Shown: piece after piece, positions 20,947 through 32,340 of the stretch
How positions within the stretch are numbered: position 1 is the stretch's first letter
How the letters are laid out: each line of letters opens with the position of its first letter
Notes under the pieces: generated by a model
Database searches by the model: none
The model's input: only the letters and a program-made list of their open reading frames with translations
Told to the model about the DNA's origin: nothing
Position numbers and translations under genes: made by a program
Source: Diplolepis rosae
Lineage: Eukaryota; Arthropoda; Insecta; Hymenoptera; Diplolepididae
Direction: 5' to 3'
DNA length: 64,000 bases
Assembly (NCBI GenBank): GCA_030998225.1
Contig: JAPYXD010000714.1
Coordinates: 6,820,001-6,884,000, forward strand

Positions 20947-23900
20947 ACGCATATATCTTACATTACATGTCAATTTAAAATTTCTTAAAAATTCTTAAAA
21001 ATTTGTATTCTTCTGGTTTTCACGTTTTCAGGATCAGTAATTGCATTATGGAATTGCTCTACTATAAATAAAATACTTTTGAAAAAGTATTTCTAACAAA
21101 GATTTTTACGAATATATCTTACATCTCAATGTAAAATATCCAGAGAATCTTATTCTTCGCGTCGACGCGTAATTATGATTGTTAATTACATTACGGGAGT
21201 GATGTTTACTATAAATACAATACTTTTGAAAAAGTATTGCCAACTAAGTTTTTTTACGCATATATCTTACAGGTCAATTTAAAATATTCAGAGAATCTTA
21301 TTCTTCGCGTCGTCGCGTAATTATGATTGTTAATTACATTACGGGTGTGATGTTCACTATAAATACAATACTTTTGAAAAAGTGTGGTCAACTAAGTTTT
21401 TTAAGCATATATCTTACATTACATGTCAATTTAAAATATTCAGAGAATCTTATTCTTCGCGTTATCGCGTAATTATGATTGGTAATTACATTACGGGTGT
21501 GATGTTCACTATAAATACAATACTTTTGAAAAAGTGTGGTCAACTAAGTTTTTTACGCATATATCTTACATTACATGTCAATTTAAAATTTCTTAAAAAT
21601 TCTTAAAAATTTGTATTCTTCTGGTTTTCACGTTTTCAGGATCAGTAATTGCATTATGGAATTGCTCTACTATAAATAAAATACTTTTGGAAAAGTATTT
21701 CTAACAAAGATTTTTACGTATATATCTTACAGGTCAATGTAAAATATCCAGAGAATCTTATTCTTCGCGTTATCGCGTATCTATGATTGGTAATTACACT
21801 ACGGGAGTGATTTTCACTATAAATATAATACTTTTGAAAAGGTATTGTCAACTAGGTTTTTCACGCATATATCTCACATGTCAATTTAAAATATCTTAAA
21901 AATTCTTAAAATTTTTATTTTTCGGGTTTTCGCGTTTTCAGGATTAGTAATTGCATTATGGAATTGCTCTACTATAAATAAAATACTTTTGGAAAAGTAT
22001 TTCTAACAAAGATTATTACGCATAGATCTTACAGGTCACTTTAAAATATCCAGAGAATCTTAATCTTCGCGTTATCGCGTAATTATGATTGGTAATTACC
22101 CTACGGGAGTGATGTTCACTATAAATATAATACTTTTGAAAAAGTATTGTCAACTAAGTTTTTTACGCATATATCTTACATTACATGTCAATTTAAAATT
22201 TCTTAAAAATTCTTAAAAATTTGTATTCTTCGGGTTTTCACGTTTTCAGGATTAGTAGTTGCATTATAGAATTGCTCTACTATAAATAAAATACTTTTGG
22301 AAAAGTATTTATAACAAAGATTTTTACGCATATATCTTACAGGTCAATGTAAAATATCCAGAGAATCTTATTCTTCGCGTCGTCGCGTAATTATGATTGT
22401 TAATGACATTACGGGTGTGATGTTCACTATAAATACAATACTTTTGAAAAAGTATTGCCAACTAAGTTTTTTACGCATATATCTCACATGTCAATTTAAA
22501 ATATCTCGAAAATTTTTAAAAAATTTTATTTTTCGGGTTTTCGCGTTTTCAGGATTAGTAATCGCATTGTGGGATCGCTTTACTATAAATGCAATACTTC
22601 CTAAAAATTATTGTACATTAATTTTTTTTATGCATATATCTCACATGTCAATTTAAAATATCCAGAGAATCTTATTCTTCCCGTAGTCGCGTAATTATGA
22701 TTGGTAATTACATTACGGGAGTGATGTTCACTATAAATACTATACTTTTGAAAAAGTGTGGTCAACTAAGTTTTTTACGCATATATCTCACATTTCAATT
22801 TAAAATATCTTAAAAATTCTTTAAAATTTTTATTTTTTTTGGGTTTTCGCGTTTTCAGGATCAGCAATTGCATTATTGAAAGACGTTTACGCATATATCT
22901 TACACGTCAATTTAAAATATTCAGAGAATCTTATTCTTCACGTTATCGCGTATCTATGATTGGTAATTACACTACGGGAGTGATGTTCACTATAAATATA
23001 ATACTTTTGAAAAAGTGTGGTCAACTAAGTTTTTTACGCATATATCTCACATTTCAATTTAAAATATCTTAAAAATTCTTTAAAATTTTTATTTTTTTTG
23101 GGTTTTCGCTTTTTCAGGATCAGCAATTGCATTATTGAATGATGTTTACGCATATATCTTACAGGTCAATTTAAAATATTCAGAAAATCTTATTCTTCGC
23201 GTTATCGCGTATCTATGATTGGTAATTACACTACGGGAGTGATGTTTACTATAAATACAATAATTTGGAAAAAGTATTGTCAACTAAGTTCTTTACGCAT
23301 ATATCTCACATGTCAATTTAAAATATTTTGAAAGTTTTTAAAAAATTTTATTCTTTGGGTTTTCGCGTTTTCAGGATCAGCAATTGCATTATTGAATGAT
23401 GTTTACGCATATATCTTACAGGTCAATTTAAAATATTCAGAAAATCTTATTTTTCGCGTTATCGCGTATCTATGATTGGTAATTACACTACGGGAGTGAT
23501 GTTCACTATAAATATAATACTTTTGAAAAACTGTGGTCAACTAAGTTTTTTACGCATATATCTTACATTACATGTCAATTTAAAATATCTTAAAAATTCT
23601 TAAAAATTTGTATTCTTCGGGTTTCCACGTTTTCAGGATCAGTAATTGCATTATGGAATTGCTCTACTATAAATAAAATACTTTTGAAAAAGTATTTCTA
23701 ACAAAGATTTTTACGAATATATCTTACAGGTCAATGTAAAATATCCAGAGAATCTTATTCTTCGCGTCGACGCGTAATTATGATTGTTAATTATATTACG
23801 GGAGTGATGTTTACTATAAATACAATACTTTTGAAAAAGTATTGCCAACTAAGTTTTTTACGCATATATCTTACAGGTCAATTTAAAATATTCAGAAAAT

Positions 23901-26128
23901 CTTATTCTTCGCGTTATCGCGTAATTATGATTGGCAATTAGATTACGGGTGTGATGTTCACTATAAATACAATACTTTTGAAAAAGTGTGGTCAACTAAG
24001 TTTTTTACGCATATATCTTACAGGTCAATGTAAAATATTCAGAGAATCTTATTCTTCGCGTTATCGCGTAATTATGATTGGTAATTACATTACGGGTGTG
24101 ATGTTCACTATAAATACAATACTTTTGAAAAAGTGTGGTCAACTAATTTTTTTACGCATATATCTTACATGTCAATTTAAAATATTCAGAGAATCTTATT
24201 CTTCGCGTTATCGCGTAATTATGATTGGTAATTACATTACGGGTGTGATGTTCACTATAAATACAATACTTTTGAAAAAGTGTGGTCAACTAAGTTTTTT
24301 ACACATATATCTTACATTACATGTCAATTTAAAATATCTTAAAAATTCTTAAAAATTTGTATTCTTCGGGTTTTCACGTTTTCAGGATCAGTAATTGCAT
24401 TATGGAATTGCTCTACTATAAATACAATACTTTTGAAAAAGTGTGGTCAACTAAGTTTTTTACGCATATATCTTACAGGTCAATGTAAAATATTCAGAGA
24501 ATCTTATTCTTCGCGTTATCGCGTAATTATGATTGGTAATTACATTACGGGTGTGATGTTCACTATAAATACAATACTTTTGAAAAAGTGTGGTCAACTA
24601 AGTTTTTTACGCACATATCTTACATTACATGTCAATTTAAGATATCTTAAAAATTCTTAAAAATTTGTATTCTTCGGGTTTTCTCGTTTTCAGGATCAGT
24701 AATTGCATTATGGAATTGCTCTACTATAAATAAAATACTTTAGAAAAAGTATTTCTAACAAAGATTTTTACGAATATATCTTACAGGTCAATGTAAAATA
24801 TCCAGAGAATCTTATTCTTCGCGTCGTCGCGTAATTCTGATTGTTAATTACACTACGGGAGTGATGTTTACTATAAATACAATACTTTTGAAAAAGTGTG
24901 GTCAACTAAGTTTTTTACGCATATATCTTACAGGTCAATTTAAAATATCCAGAGAATCTTATTCTTCGCGTTATCGCGTATCTATGATTGGTAATTACAC
25001 TACGGGAGTGATGTTCACTATAAATATAATACTTTTGAAAAAGTATTGTCAACTAGGTTTTTCACGCATATATCTCACATGTCAATTTAAAATATCTTAA
25101 AATTTTCTTAAAATTTTTATTTTTCGGGTTTTCGCGTTTTCAGGATTAGTAATTGCATTATGGAATTGCTCTACTATAAATAAAATACTTTTGGAAAAGT
25201 ATTTCTAACAAGGATTTTTACGCATATATCTTACAGGTCAATGTAAAATATCCAGAGAATCTTATTCTTCGCGTCGACGCGTAATTATGATTGTTAATTA
25301 CATTACGGGTGTGATGTTCACTATAAATACAATACTTTTGAAAAAGTGTGGTCAACTATGTTTTTTACGCATATATCTTACATGTCAATTTAAAATATCC
25401 AGAGAATCTTATTCTTCGCGTTATCGCGTAATTATGATTGGTAATTACACTACGGGAGTGATGTTCACTATAAATATAATACTTTTGAAAAAGTATTATC
25501 AACTAAGTTTTTCACGCATATATCTTACATTACATGTCAATTTAAAATTTCTTAAAAATTCTTAAAAATTTGTATTCTTCGGGTTTTCACGTTTTCAGGA
25601 TTAGTAATTGCATTATGGAATTGCTCTACTATAAATAAAATACTTTTGGAAAAGTATTTCTAACAAAGATTTTTCGCATATATCTTACAGGTCAATGTAA
25701 AATATCCAGAGAATCTTATTCTTCGCGTCGTCGCGTAATTATGATTGTTAATGACATTACGGGTGTGATGTTCACTATAAATACAATACTTTTGAAAAAG
25801 TATTGCCAACTACGTTTTTTACGCATATATCTTACATGTCAATTTAAAATATCCAGAGAATCTTATTCTTCGCGTTATCGCGTAATTATGATTGGTAATT
25901 ACACTACGGGAGTGATGTTCACTATAAATATAATACTTTTGAAAAAGTGTGGTCAACTAAGTTTTTTACTCATATATCTTACATTACATGTCAATTTAAA
26001 ATATCTTAAAAATTCTTAAAAATTTGTATTCTTCGGGTTTTCACGTTTTCAGGATCAGTAATTGCATTATGGAATTTCTCTACTATAAATAAAATACTTT
26101 TGAAAAAGTATTTCTAAAAAAGATTTTT
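20947..26128 (+). repeat. Array block: A runs separated by F and B, with C'/C stretch
   Basis: The first part is mainly A monomers with F (20947 and later), including the F-head/A hybrid at 21403. A middle stretch at 22.4-23.5 kb has D, C', C and A copies related to 18.0-18.8 kb. From about 23.6 to 26.1 kb there are again A runs ended by F or B. Several A copies here have the TGTAAAATATTCAGAG link, a mix of the TGTAAAATATCC and TTTAAAATATTC forms. I see no gene or unique DNA in it. Confidence 0.82.
21403..21554 (+). repeat. F-head/A-body hybrid monomer, 152 bp
   Basis: It has the TACAT-duplicated F head (CTTACATTACATGTC) but continues with ATTCAGAGAATC and a full A body. Length 152 = 147 + 5. 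It is the only A monomer with the F head that I noticed. It marks a junction inside the first 45 bp, where F and A are identical apart from the duplication. Confidence 0.82.
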
Positions 26129-27327
26129 ACGAATATATCTTACAGGTCAATGTAAAATATCCAGAGAATCTTATTCTTCGCGTCGACGCGTAATTATGAT
26201 TGTTAATTACATTACGGGAGTGATGTTTACTATAAATACAATACTTTTGAAAAAGTATTGCCAACTAAGTTTTTTACGCATATATCTTACAGGTCAATTT
26301 AAAATATTCAGAGAATCTTATTCTTCGCGTTATCGCGTAATTATGATTGGTAATTACATTACGGGTGTGATGTTCACTATAAATACAATACCTTTGAAAA
26401 AGTGTGGTCAACTAAGTTTTTTACGCATATATCTTACAGGTCAATTTAAAATATTCAGAGAATCTTATTCTTCGCGTTATCGCGTAATTATGATTGGTAA
26501 CTACATTACGGGTGTGATGTTTACTATAAATACAATACTTTTGAAAAAGTGTGGTCAACTAAGTTTTTTACGCATATATCTTACATTACATGTCAATTTA
26601 AAATATCTTAAAAATTCTTAAAAATTTGTATTCTTCGGGTTTTCACGTTTTCAGGATCAGTGATTGCATTATGGAATTGCTCTACTATAAATAAAATACT
26701 TTTGAAAAAGTATTTCTAACAAAGATTTTTACGAATATATCTTACAGGTCAATGTAAAATATCCAGAGAATCTTTTTCTTCGCGTCGACGCGTAATTATG
26801 ATTGTTAATTATATTACGGGAGTGATGTTTACTATAAATACAATACTTTTGAAAAAGTATTGCCAACTAAGTTTTTTACGCATATATCTTACAGGTCAAT
26901 TTAAAATATTCAGAGAATCTTATTCTTCGCGTTATCGCGTAATTATGATTGGTAATTACATTACGGGTGTCATGTTCACTATAAATACAATACTTTTGAA
27001 AAAGTGTGGTCAACTAAGTTTTTTATGCATATATCTCACATGTCAATTTAAAATATCCAGAGAATCTTATTCTTCGCGTCGTCGCGTAATTATGATTGTT
27101 AATTACATTACGGGTGTGATGTTCACTATAAATACAATACTTTTGAAAAAGTGTGGGCAACTAAGTTTTTTACGCATATATCTTACATGTCAATTTAAAA
27201 TATCTCAAAAATTTTTTAAAATTTTTATTCTTTGGGTTTTTACGTTTTCAGGATCAGTAATTGCATTATGGAATTGCTCTACTATAAATAAAATACTTTT
27301 TCAAAAGTATTTCTAACAAAGATTTTT
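26129..27327 (+). repeat. Two tetramer units A-A-A-F (602 bp) and A-A-A-B (598 bp)
   Basis: Starts: 26129 A, 26276 A, 26423 A, 26570 F, then 26731 A, 26878 A, 27025 A, 27172 B-type. The first unit is 602 bp (3 x 147 + 161). Both start with an A carrying ACGAATAT and the CGACGCG core. The second has two rare variants, ATTATATTACGGG and GTGTCATGTTC, that are also found together at about 61340-61520. Confidence 0.87.
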
Positions 27328-27939
27328 ACGTATATATCTTACAGGTCAATGTAAAATATCCAGAGAATCTTATTCTTCGCGTCGTCGCGTAATTATGATT
27401 GTTAATTGCATTACGGGAGTGATGTTTACTATAAATACAATACTTTTGAAAAAGTATCGCCAACTAAGTTTTTTACGCATATATCTCACATGTCAATTTA
27501 AAATATCTCGAAAATTTTTAAAAAATTTTATTTTTCGGGTTTTCGCGTTTTCAGGATTAGTAATCGCATTGTGGGATCGCTTTACTATAAATGCAATACT
27601 TCCTAAAAATTATTGTCTATTAAGTTTTTTTATGCATATATCTCACATGTCAATTTAACATATCCAGAGAATCTTATTCTTCGCGTTGTCGCGTAATTAT
27701 GATTGGTAATTACATTACGGGAGTGATGTTCACTATAAATACAATACTTTTGAAAAAGTGTGGTCAACTAAGTTTTTTACGCATATATCTTACATTACAT
27801 GTCAAGTTAAAATATCTTAAAAATTCTTAAAAATTTGTATTCTTCGGGTTTTTGCGTTTTCAGGATCAGTAATTGCATTATGGAATTGCTCTACTATAAA
27901 TAAAATACTTTTGAAAAAGTATTTCTAACAAGGATTTTT
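27328..27939 (+). repeat. 612-bp tetramer A-D-A-F, copy 1
   Basis: Starts: 27328 A, 27475 D, 27632 A, 27779 F (147 + 157 + 147 + 161 = 612). The A copy has GTTAATTGCATTACGGG and AAGTATCGCCAAC. The second copy follows directly at 27940. The region related to this one near 61.9-62.2 kb has a single copy, so this looks like a local tandem duplication. Confidence 0.9.
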
Positions 27940-28551
27940 ACGCATATATCTTACAGGTCAATGTAAAATATCCAGAGAATCTTATTCTTCGCGTCGTCGC
28001 GTAATTATGATTGTTAATTGCATTACGGGAGTGATGTTTACTATAAATACAATACTTTTGAAAAAGTATCGCCAACTAAGTTTTTTACGCATATATCTCA
28101 CATGTCAATTTAAAATATCTCGAAAATTTTTAAAAAATTTTATTTTTCGGGTTTTCGCGTTTTCAGGATTAGTAATCGCATTGTGGGATCGCTTTACTAT
28201 AAATGCAATACTTCCTAAAAATTATTGTCTATTAAGTTTTTTTATGCATATATCTCACATGTCAATTTAAAATATTCAGAGAATCTTATTCTTCGCGTTA
28301 TAGCGTAATTATGATTGGTAATTACATTACGGGTGTGATGTTTACTATAAATACAATACTTTTGAAAAAGTGTGGTCAACTAAGTTTTTTACGCACATAT
28401 CTTACATTACATGTCAATTTAAAATATCTTAAAAATTCTTAAAAATTTGTATTCTTCGGGTTTTCTCGTTCTCAGGATCAGTAATTGCATTATGGAATTG
28501 CTCTACTATAAATAAAATACTTTAGAAAAAGTATTTCTAACAAAGATTTTT
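27940..28551 (+). repeat. 612-bp tetramer A-D-A-F, copy 2
   Basis: Starts: 27940 A, 28087 D, 28244 A, 28391 F. The first A and D are the same as in copy 1. The third monomer is replaced by a different A variant (ATTCAGAG link and TATAGCG core) and the F has CTCGTTCTCAGG. Those two variants also appear at about 62210-62410, so copy 2, not copy 1, is the one shared with the right end of the window. Confidence 0.88.
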
Positions 28552-29759
28552 ACGAATATATCTTACAGGTCAATGTAAAATTTCCAGAGAATCTTATTCT
28601 TCGCGTTATCGCGTATCTATGATTTGTAATTACACTACGGGAGTGATGTTCACTATAAATATAATACTTTTGAAAAAGTATTGTCAACTAGGTTTATCAC
28701 GCATATATCTCACATGTCAATTTAAAATATCTTAAAATTTTCTTAAAATTTTTATTTTTCGGGTTTTCGCGTTTTCAGGTTTAGTAATTGCATTATAGAA
28801 TTGCTCTACTATAAATAAAATACTTTTGGAAAAGTATTTCTAACAAAGATTTTTACGCATATATCTTACAGGTCAATTTAGAATATCCAGAGAATCTTAT
28901 TCTTCGCGTCGTCGCGTAAATATGATTGTTAATTACAGAACGGGTGTGATGTTCACTATAAATACAATACTTTTGAAAAAGTGTGGTCAACTAAGTTTTT
29001 TAAGCATATATCTCACATGTCAATTTAAAATATCCAGAGAATCTTATTCTTCGCGTCGTCGCGTAATTATGATTGTTAATTACATTACGGGAGTGATGTT
29101 CACTATAAATATAATACTTTTGAAAAAGTATTGTCAACTAAGTTTTTTACGCATATATCTTACATTACATGTCAATTTATAATTTCTTAAAAATTCTTAA
29201 AAATTTGTATTCTTCGGGTTTTCACGTTTTCAGGATTAGTAATTGCATTATGGAATTGCTCTACTATAAATAAAATACTTTTGGAAAAGTATTTCTAACA
29301 AAGATTTTTCGCATATATCTTACAGGTCAATGTAAAATATCCAGAGAATCTTATTCTTCGCGTCGTCGCGTAATTATGATTGTTAATGACATTACGGGTG
29401 TGATGTTCACTATAAATAAAATACTTTTGAAAAAGTATTGCCAACTACGTTTTTTACGCATATATCTCACATGTCAATTTAAAATATCTCGAAAATTTTT
29501 AAAAAATTTTATTTTTCGGGTTTTCGCGTTTTCAGGATTAGTAATCGCATTGTGGGATCACTTTACTATAAATGCAATACTTCCTAAAAATTATTGTCTA
29601 TTAAGTTTTTTTATGCATATATCTCACATGTCAATTTAAAATATCCAGAGAATCTTATTCTTCGCGTAGTCGCGTAATTATGATTGTTAATTGCATTACG
29701 GGAGTGATGTTAACTATAAATACAATACTTTTGAAAAAGTGTCGGCAACTAAGTTTTTT
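28552..29759 (+). repeat. Block shared with the right end of the window (34-kb offset)
   Basis: Starts: 28552 A, 28699 B, 28855 A, 29002 A, 29149 F, 29309 A, 29456 D, 29613 A. Rare variants TTTCCAGAG (28581), GATTTGTAATTAC (about 28621), GGTTTATCACGC (about 28691), a head missing one A (TTTTTCGCATAT, about 29306) and GGATCACTTTAC are all found again near 62517, 62704, 62774, 63390 and 63640. The right-hand block has one additional 147-bp A monomer. Confidence 0.88.
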
Positions 29760-30275
29760 ACGCATATATCTAACATTTCAATTTAAAATATCTTAAAAAT
29801 TCTTTAAAATTTTTATTTTTTTTGGGTTTTCGCGTTTTCAGGATCAGCAATTCCATTATTGAAAGACGTTTACGCATATATCTTACACGTCAATTTAAAA
29901 TATTCAGAGAATCTTATTCTTCACGTTATCGCGTATCTATGATTGGTAATTACACCACGGGAGTGATTTTTACTATAAATACAATACTTTTGAAAAAGTA
30001 TTGTCAACTAAGTTTTTTACGCATATATCTCACATGTCAATTTAAAATATCTTGAAAATTTTAAAAAAATTTTATTCTTCGGGTTTTTGCGTTTTCAGGA
30101 TCAGCAATTGCATTATTGAATGATGTTTACGCATATATCTTACAGGTCAATTTAAAATATTCAGAGAATCTTATTCTTCGCGTCGTCGCGTAATTATGAT
30201 TGTTAATTACATTACGGGAGTGATGTTCACTATAAATACAATACTTTTGAAAAAGTGTGGTCAACTAAGTTTTTT
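29760..30275 (+). repeat. 516-bp tetramer C'-A-C-A, copy 1
   Basis: Starts: 29760 C', 29872 A, 30019 C, 30129 A (112 + 147 + 110 + 147 = 516). The C' has the TTCCATTATT tracer. The second copy starts at 30276. The first copy's C ends GAATGATGTTT and the second's ends GAAAGATGTTT. Confidence 0.9.
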
Positions 30276-30791
30276 ACGCATATATCTTACATTTCAATTT
30301 AAAATATCTTAAAAATTCTTTAAAATTTTTATTTTTTTTGGGTTTTCGCGTTTTCAGGATCAGCAATTCCATTATTGAAAGACGTTTACGCATATATCTT
30401 ACACGTCAATTTAAAATATTCAGAGAATCTTATTCTTCACGTTATCGCGTATATATGATTGGTAATTACACCACGGGAGTGATTTTTACTATAAATACAA
30501 TACTTTTGAAAAAGTATTGTCAACTAAGTTTTTTACGCATATATCTCACATGTCAATTTAAAATATCTTGAAAATTTTAAAAAAATTTTATTCTTCGGGT
30601 TTTTGCGTTTTCAGGATCAGCAATTGCATTATTGAAAGATGTTTACGCATATATCTTACAGGTCAATTTAAAATATTCAGAGAATCTTATTCTTCGCGTC
30701 GTCGCGTAATTATGATTGTTAATTACATTACGGGTGTGATGTTCACTATAAATACAATACTTTTGAAAAAGTGTGGTCAACTAAGTTTTTT
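30276..30791 (+). repeat. 516-bp tetramer C'-A-C-A, copy 2
   Basis: Starts: 30276 C', 30388 A, 30535 C, 30645 A. It carries the same TTCCATTATT tracer as copy 1. It differs by GTATATATG for GTATCTATG in its first A and by the final A, which here leads into an A-F run. Confidence 0.9.
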
Positions 30792-31403
30792 ATGCATATA
30801 TCTTACAGGTCAATTTAAAATATCCAGAGAATCTTATTCTTCGCGTCGTCGCGTAATTATGATTGTTAATTACATTACGGGTGTGATGTTCACTATAAAT
30901 ACAATACTTTTGAAAAAGTGTGGTCAACTAAGTTTTTTACGCATATATCTTACATTACATGTCAATTTAAAATTTCTTAAAAATTCTTAAAAATTTGTAT
31001 TCTTCTGGTTTTCACGTTTTCAGGATCAGTAATTGCATTATGGAATTGCTCTACTATAAATAAAATACTTTTGGAAAAGTATTTCTAACAAAGATTTTTA
31101 CGTATATATCTTACAGGTCAATGTAAAATATCCAGAGAATCTTATTCTTCGCGTCGTCGCGTAATTATGATTGTTAATTGCATTACGGGAGTGATGTTTA
31201 CTATAAATACAATACTTTTGAAAAAGTATCGCCAACTAAGTTTTTTACGCATATATCTCACATGTCAATTTAAAATATCTCGAAAATTTTTAAAAAATTT
31301 TATTTTTCGGGTTTTCGCGTTTTCAGGATTAGTAATCGCATTGTGGGATCGCTTTACTATAAATGCAATACTTCCTAAAAATTATTGTCTATTAAGTTTT
31401 TTT
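30792..31403 (+). repeat. A-F-A-D block opening the 2151-bp repeat
   Basis: Starts: 30792 A, 30939 F, 31100 A, 31247 D. From 31100 the sequence recurs at 33251 with a constant 2151-bp offset, covering A, D, A and the following hybrid. The A has GTTAATTGCATTACGGG and AAGTATCGCCAAC, as in the 612-bp tetramers. Confidence 0.86.
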
Positions 31404-31873
31404 ATGCATATATCTCACATGTCAATTTAACATATCCAGAGAATCTTATTCTTCGCGTTGTCGCGTAATTATGATTGGTAATTACATTACGGGAGTGATG
31501 TTCACTATAAATACAATACTTTTGAAAAAGTGTGGTCAACTAAGTTTTTTACGCATATATCTCACATTTCAATTTAAAATATCTTAAAAATTCTTTAAAA
31601 TTTTTATTTTTTTTGGGTTTTCGCGTTTTCAGGATCAGTAATTGCATTATGTGATCGCTTTACTATCGATGCAATAGTTCCGAAAAATCATTGTCAACTA
31701 AGTTTTTTTTACGCATATATCTTACATTACATGTCAACTTAAGATATCTTAAAAATTCTTAAAAATTTTTTAATTTTCGGGTTTTCGCGTTTTCAGGATT
31801 AGTAATCGCATTGTGGGATCGCTTTACTATAAATGCAATACTTCCTAAAAATTATTGTCTATTAAGTTTTTTT
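31404..31873 (+). repeat. 470-bp trimer with two hybrid monomers, copy 1
   Basis: Starts: 31404 A (147), 31551 hybrid (160), 31711 hybrid (163), summing to 470. The first hybrid has a C' left half (CACATTTC, eight-T run) joined to a D2 right half (TGTGATCGCTTTACTATCGA, GTTCCGAAAAATCATTG). The second has an F head with TACAT duplication, TGTCAACTTAAGATATC, and a D right half. The next copy starts at 31874. The related segment at 33555 onward has the unit only once. Confidence 0.87.
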
Positions 31874-32340
31874 ATGCATATATCTCACATGTCAATTTAA
31901 CATATCCAGAGAATCTTATTCTTCGCGTTGTCGCGTAATTATGATTGGTAATTACATTACGGGAGTGATGTTCACTATAAATACAATACTTTTGAAAAAG
32001 TGTGGTCAACTAAGTTTTTTACGCATATATCTCACATTTCAATTTAAAATATCTTAAAAATTCTTTAAAATTTTTATTTTTTTTGGGTTTTCGCGTTTTC
32101 AGGATCAGTAATTGCATTATGTGATCGCTTTACTATCGATGCAATAGTTCCGAAAAATCATTGTCAACTAAGTTTTTTTACGCATATATCTTACATTACA
32201 TGTCAACTTAAGATATCTTAAAAATTCTTAAAAATTTTTAATTTTCGGGTTTTCGCGTTTTCAGGATTAGTAATTGCATTATGGAGTTCCTCTACTATAA
32301 ATAAAATACTTTTGAAAATGTATTTCTAACAAAGATTTTT
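31874..32340 (+). repeat. 470-bp trimer, copy 2
   Basis: Starts: 31874 A, 32021 C'/D2 hybrid (159 bp), 32180 F-head hybrid (161 bp). The last monomer has the same left half as 31711 but a B right half (TTGCATTATGGAGTTCC, GAAAATGTATTTC), not D. The duplication boundary is at the AGGATTAGTAAT motif near 31795 and 32263. Confidence 0.86.
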
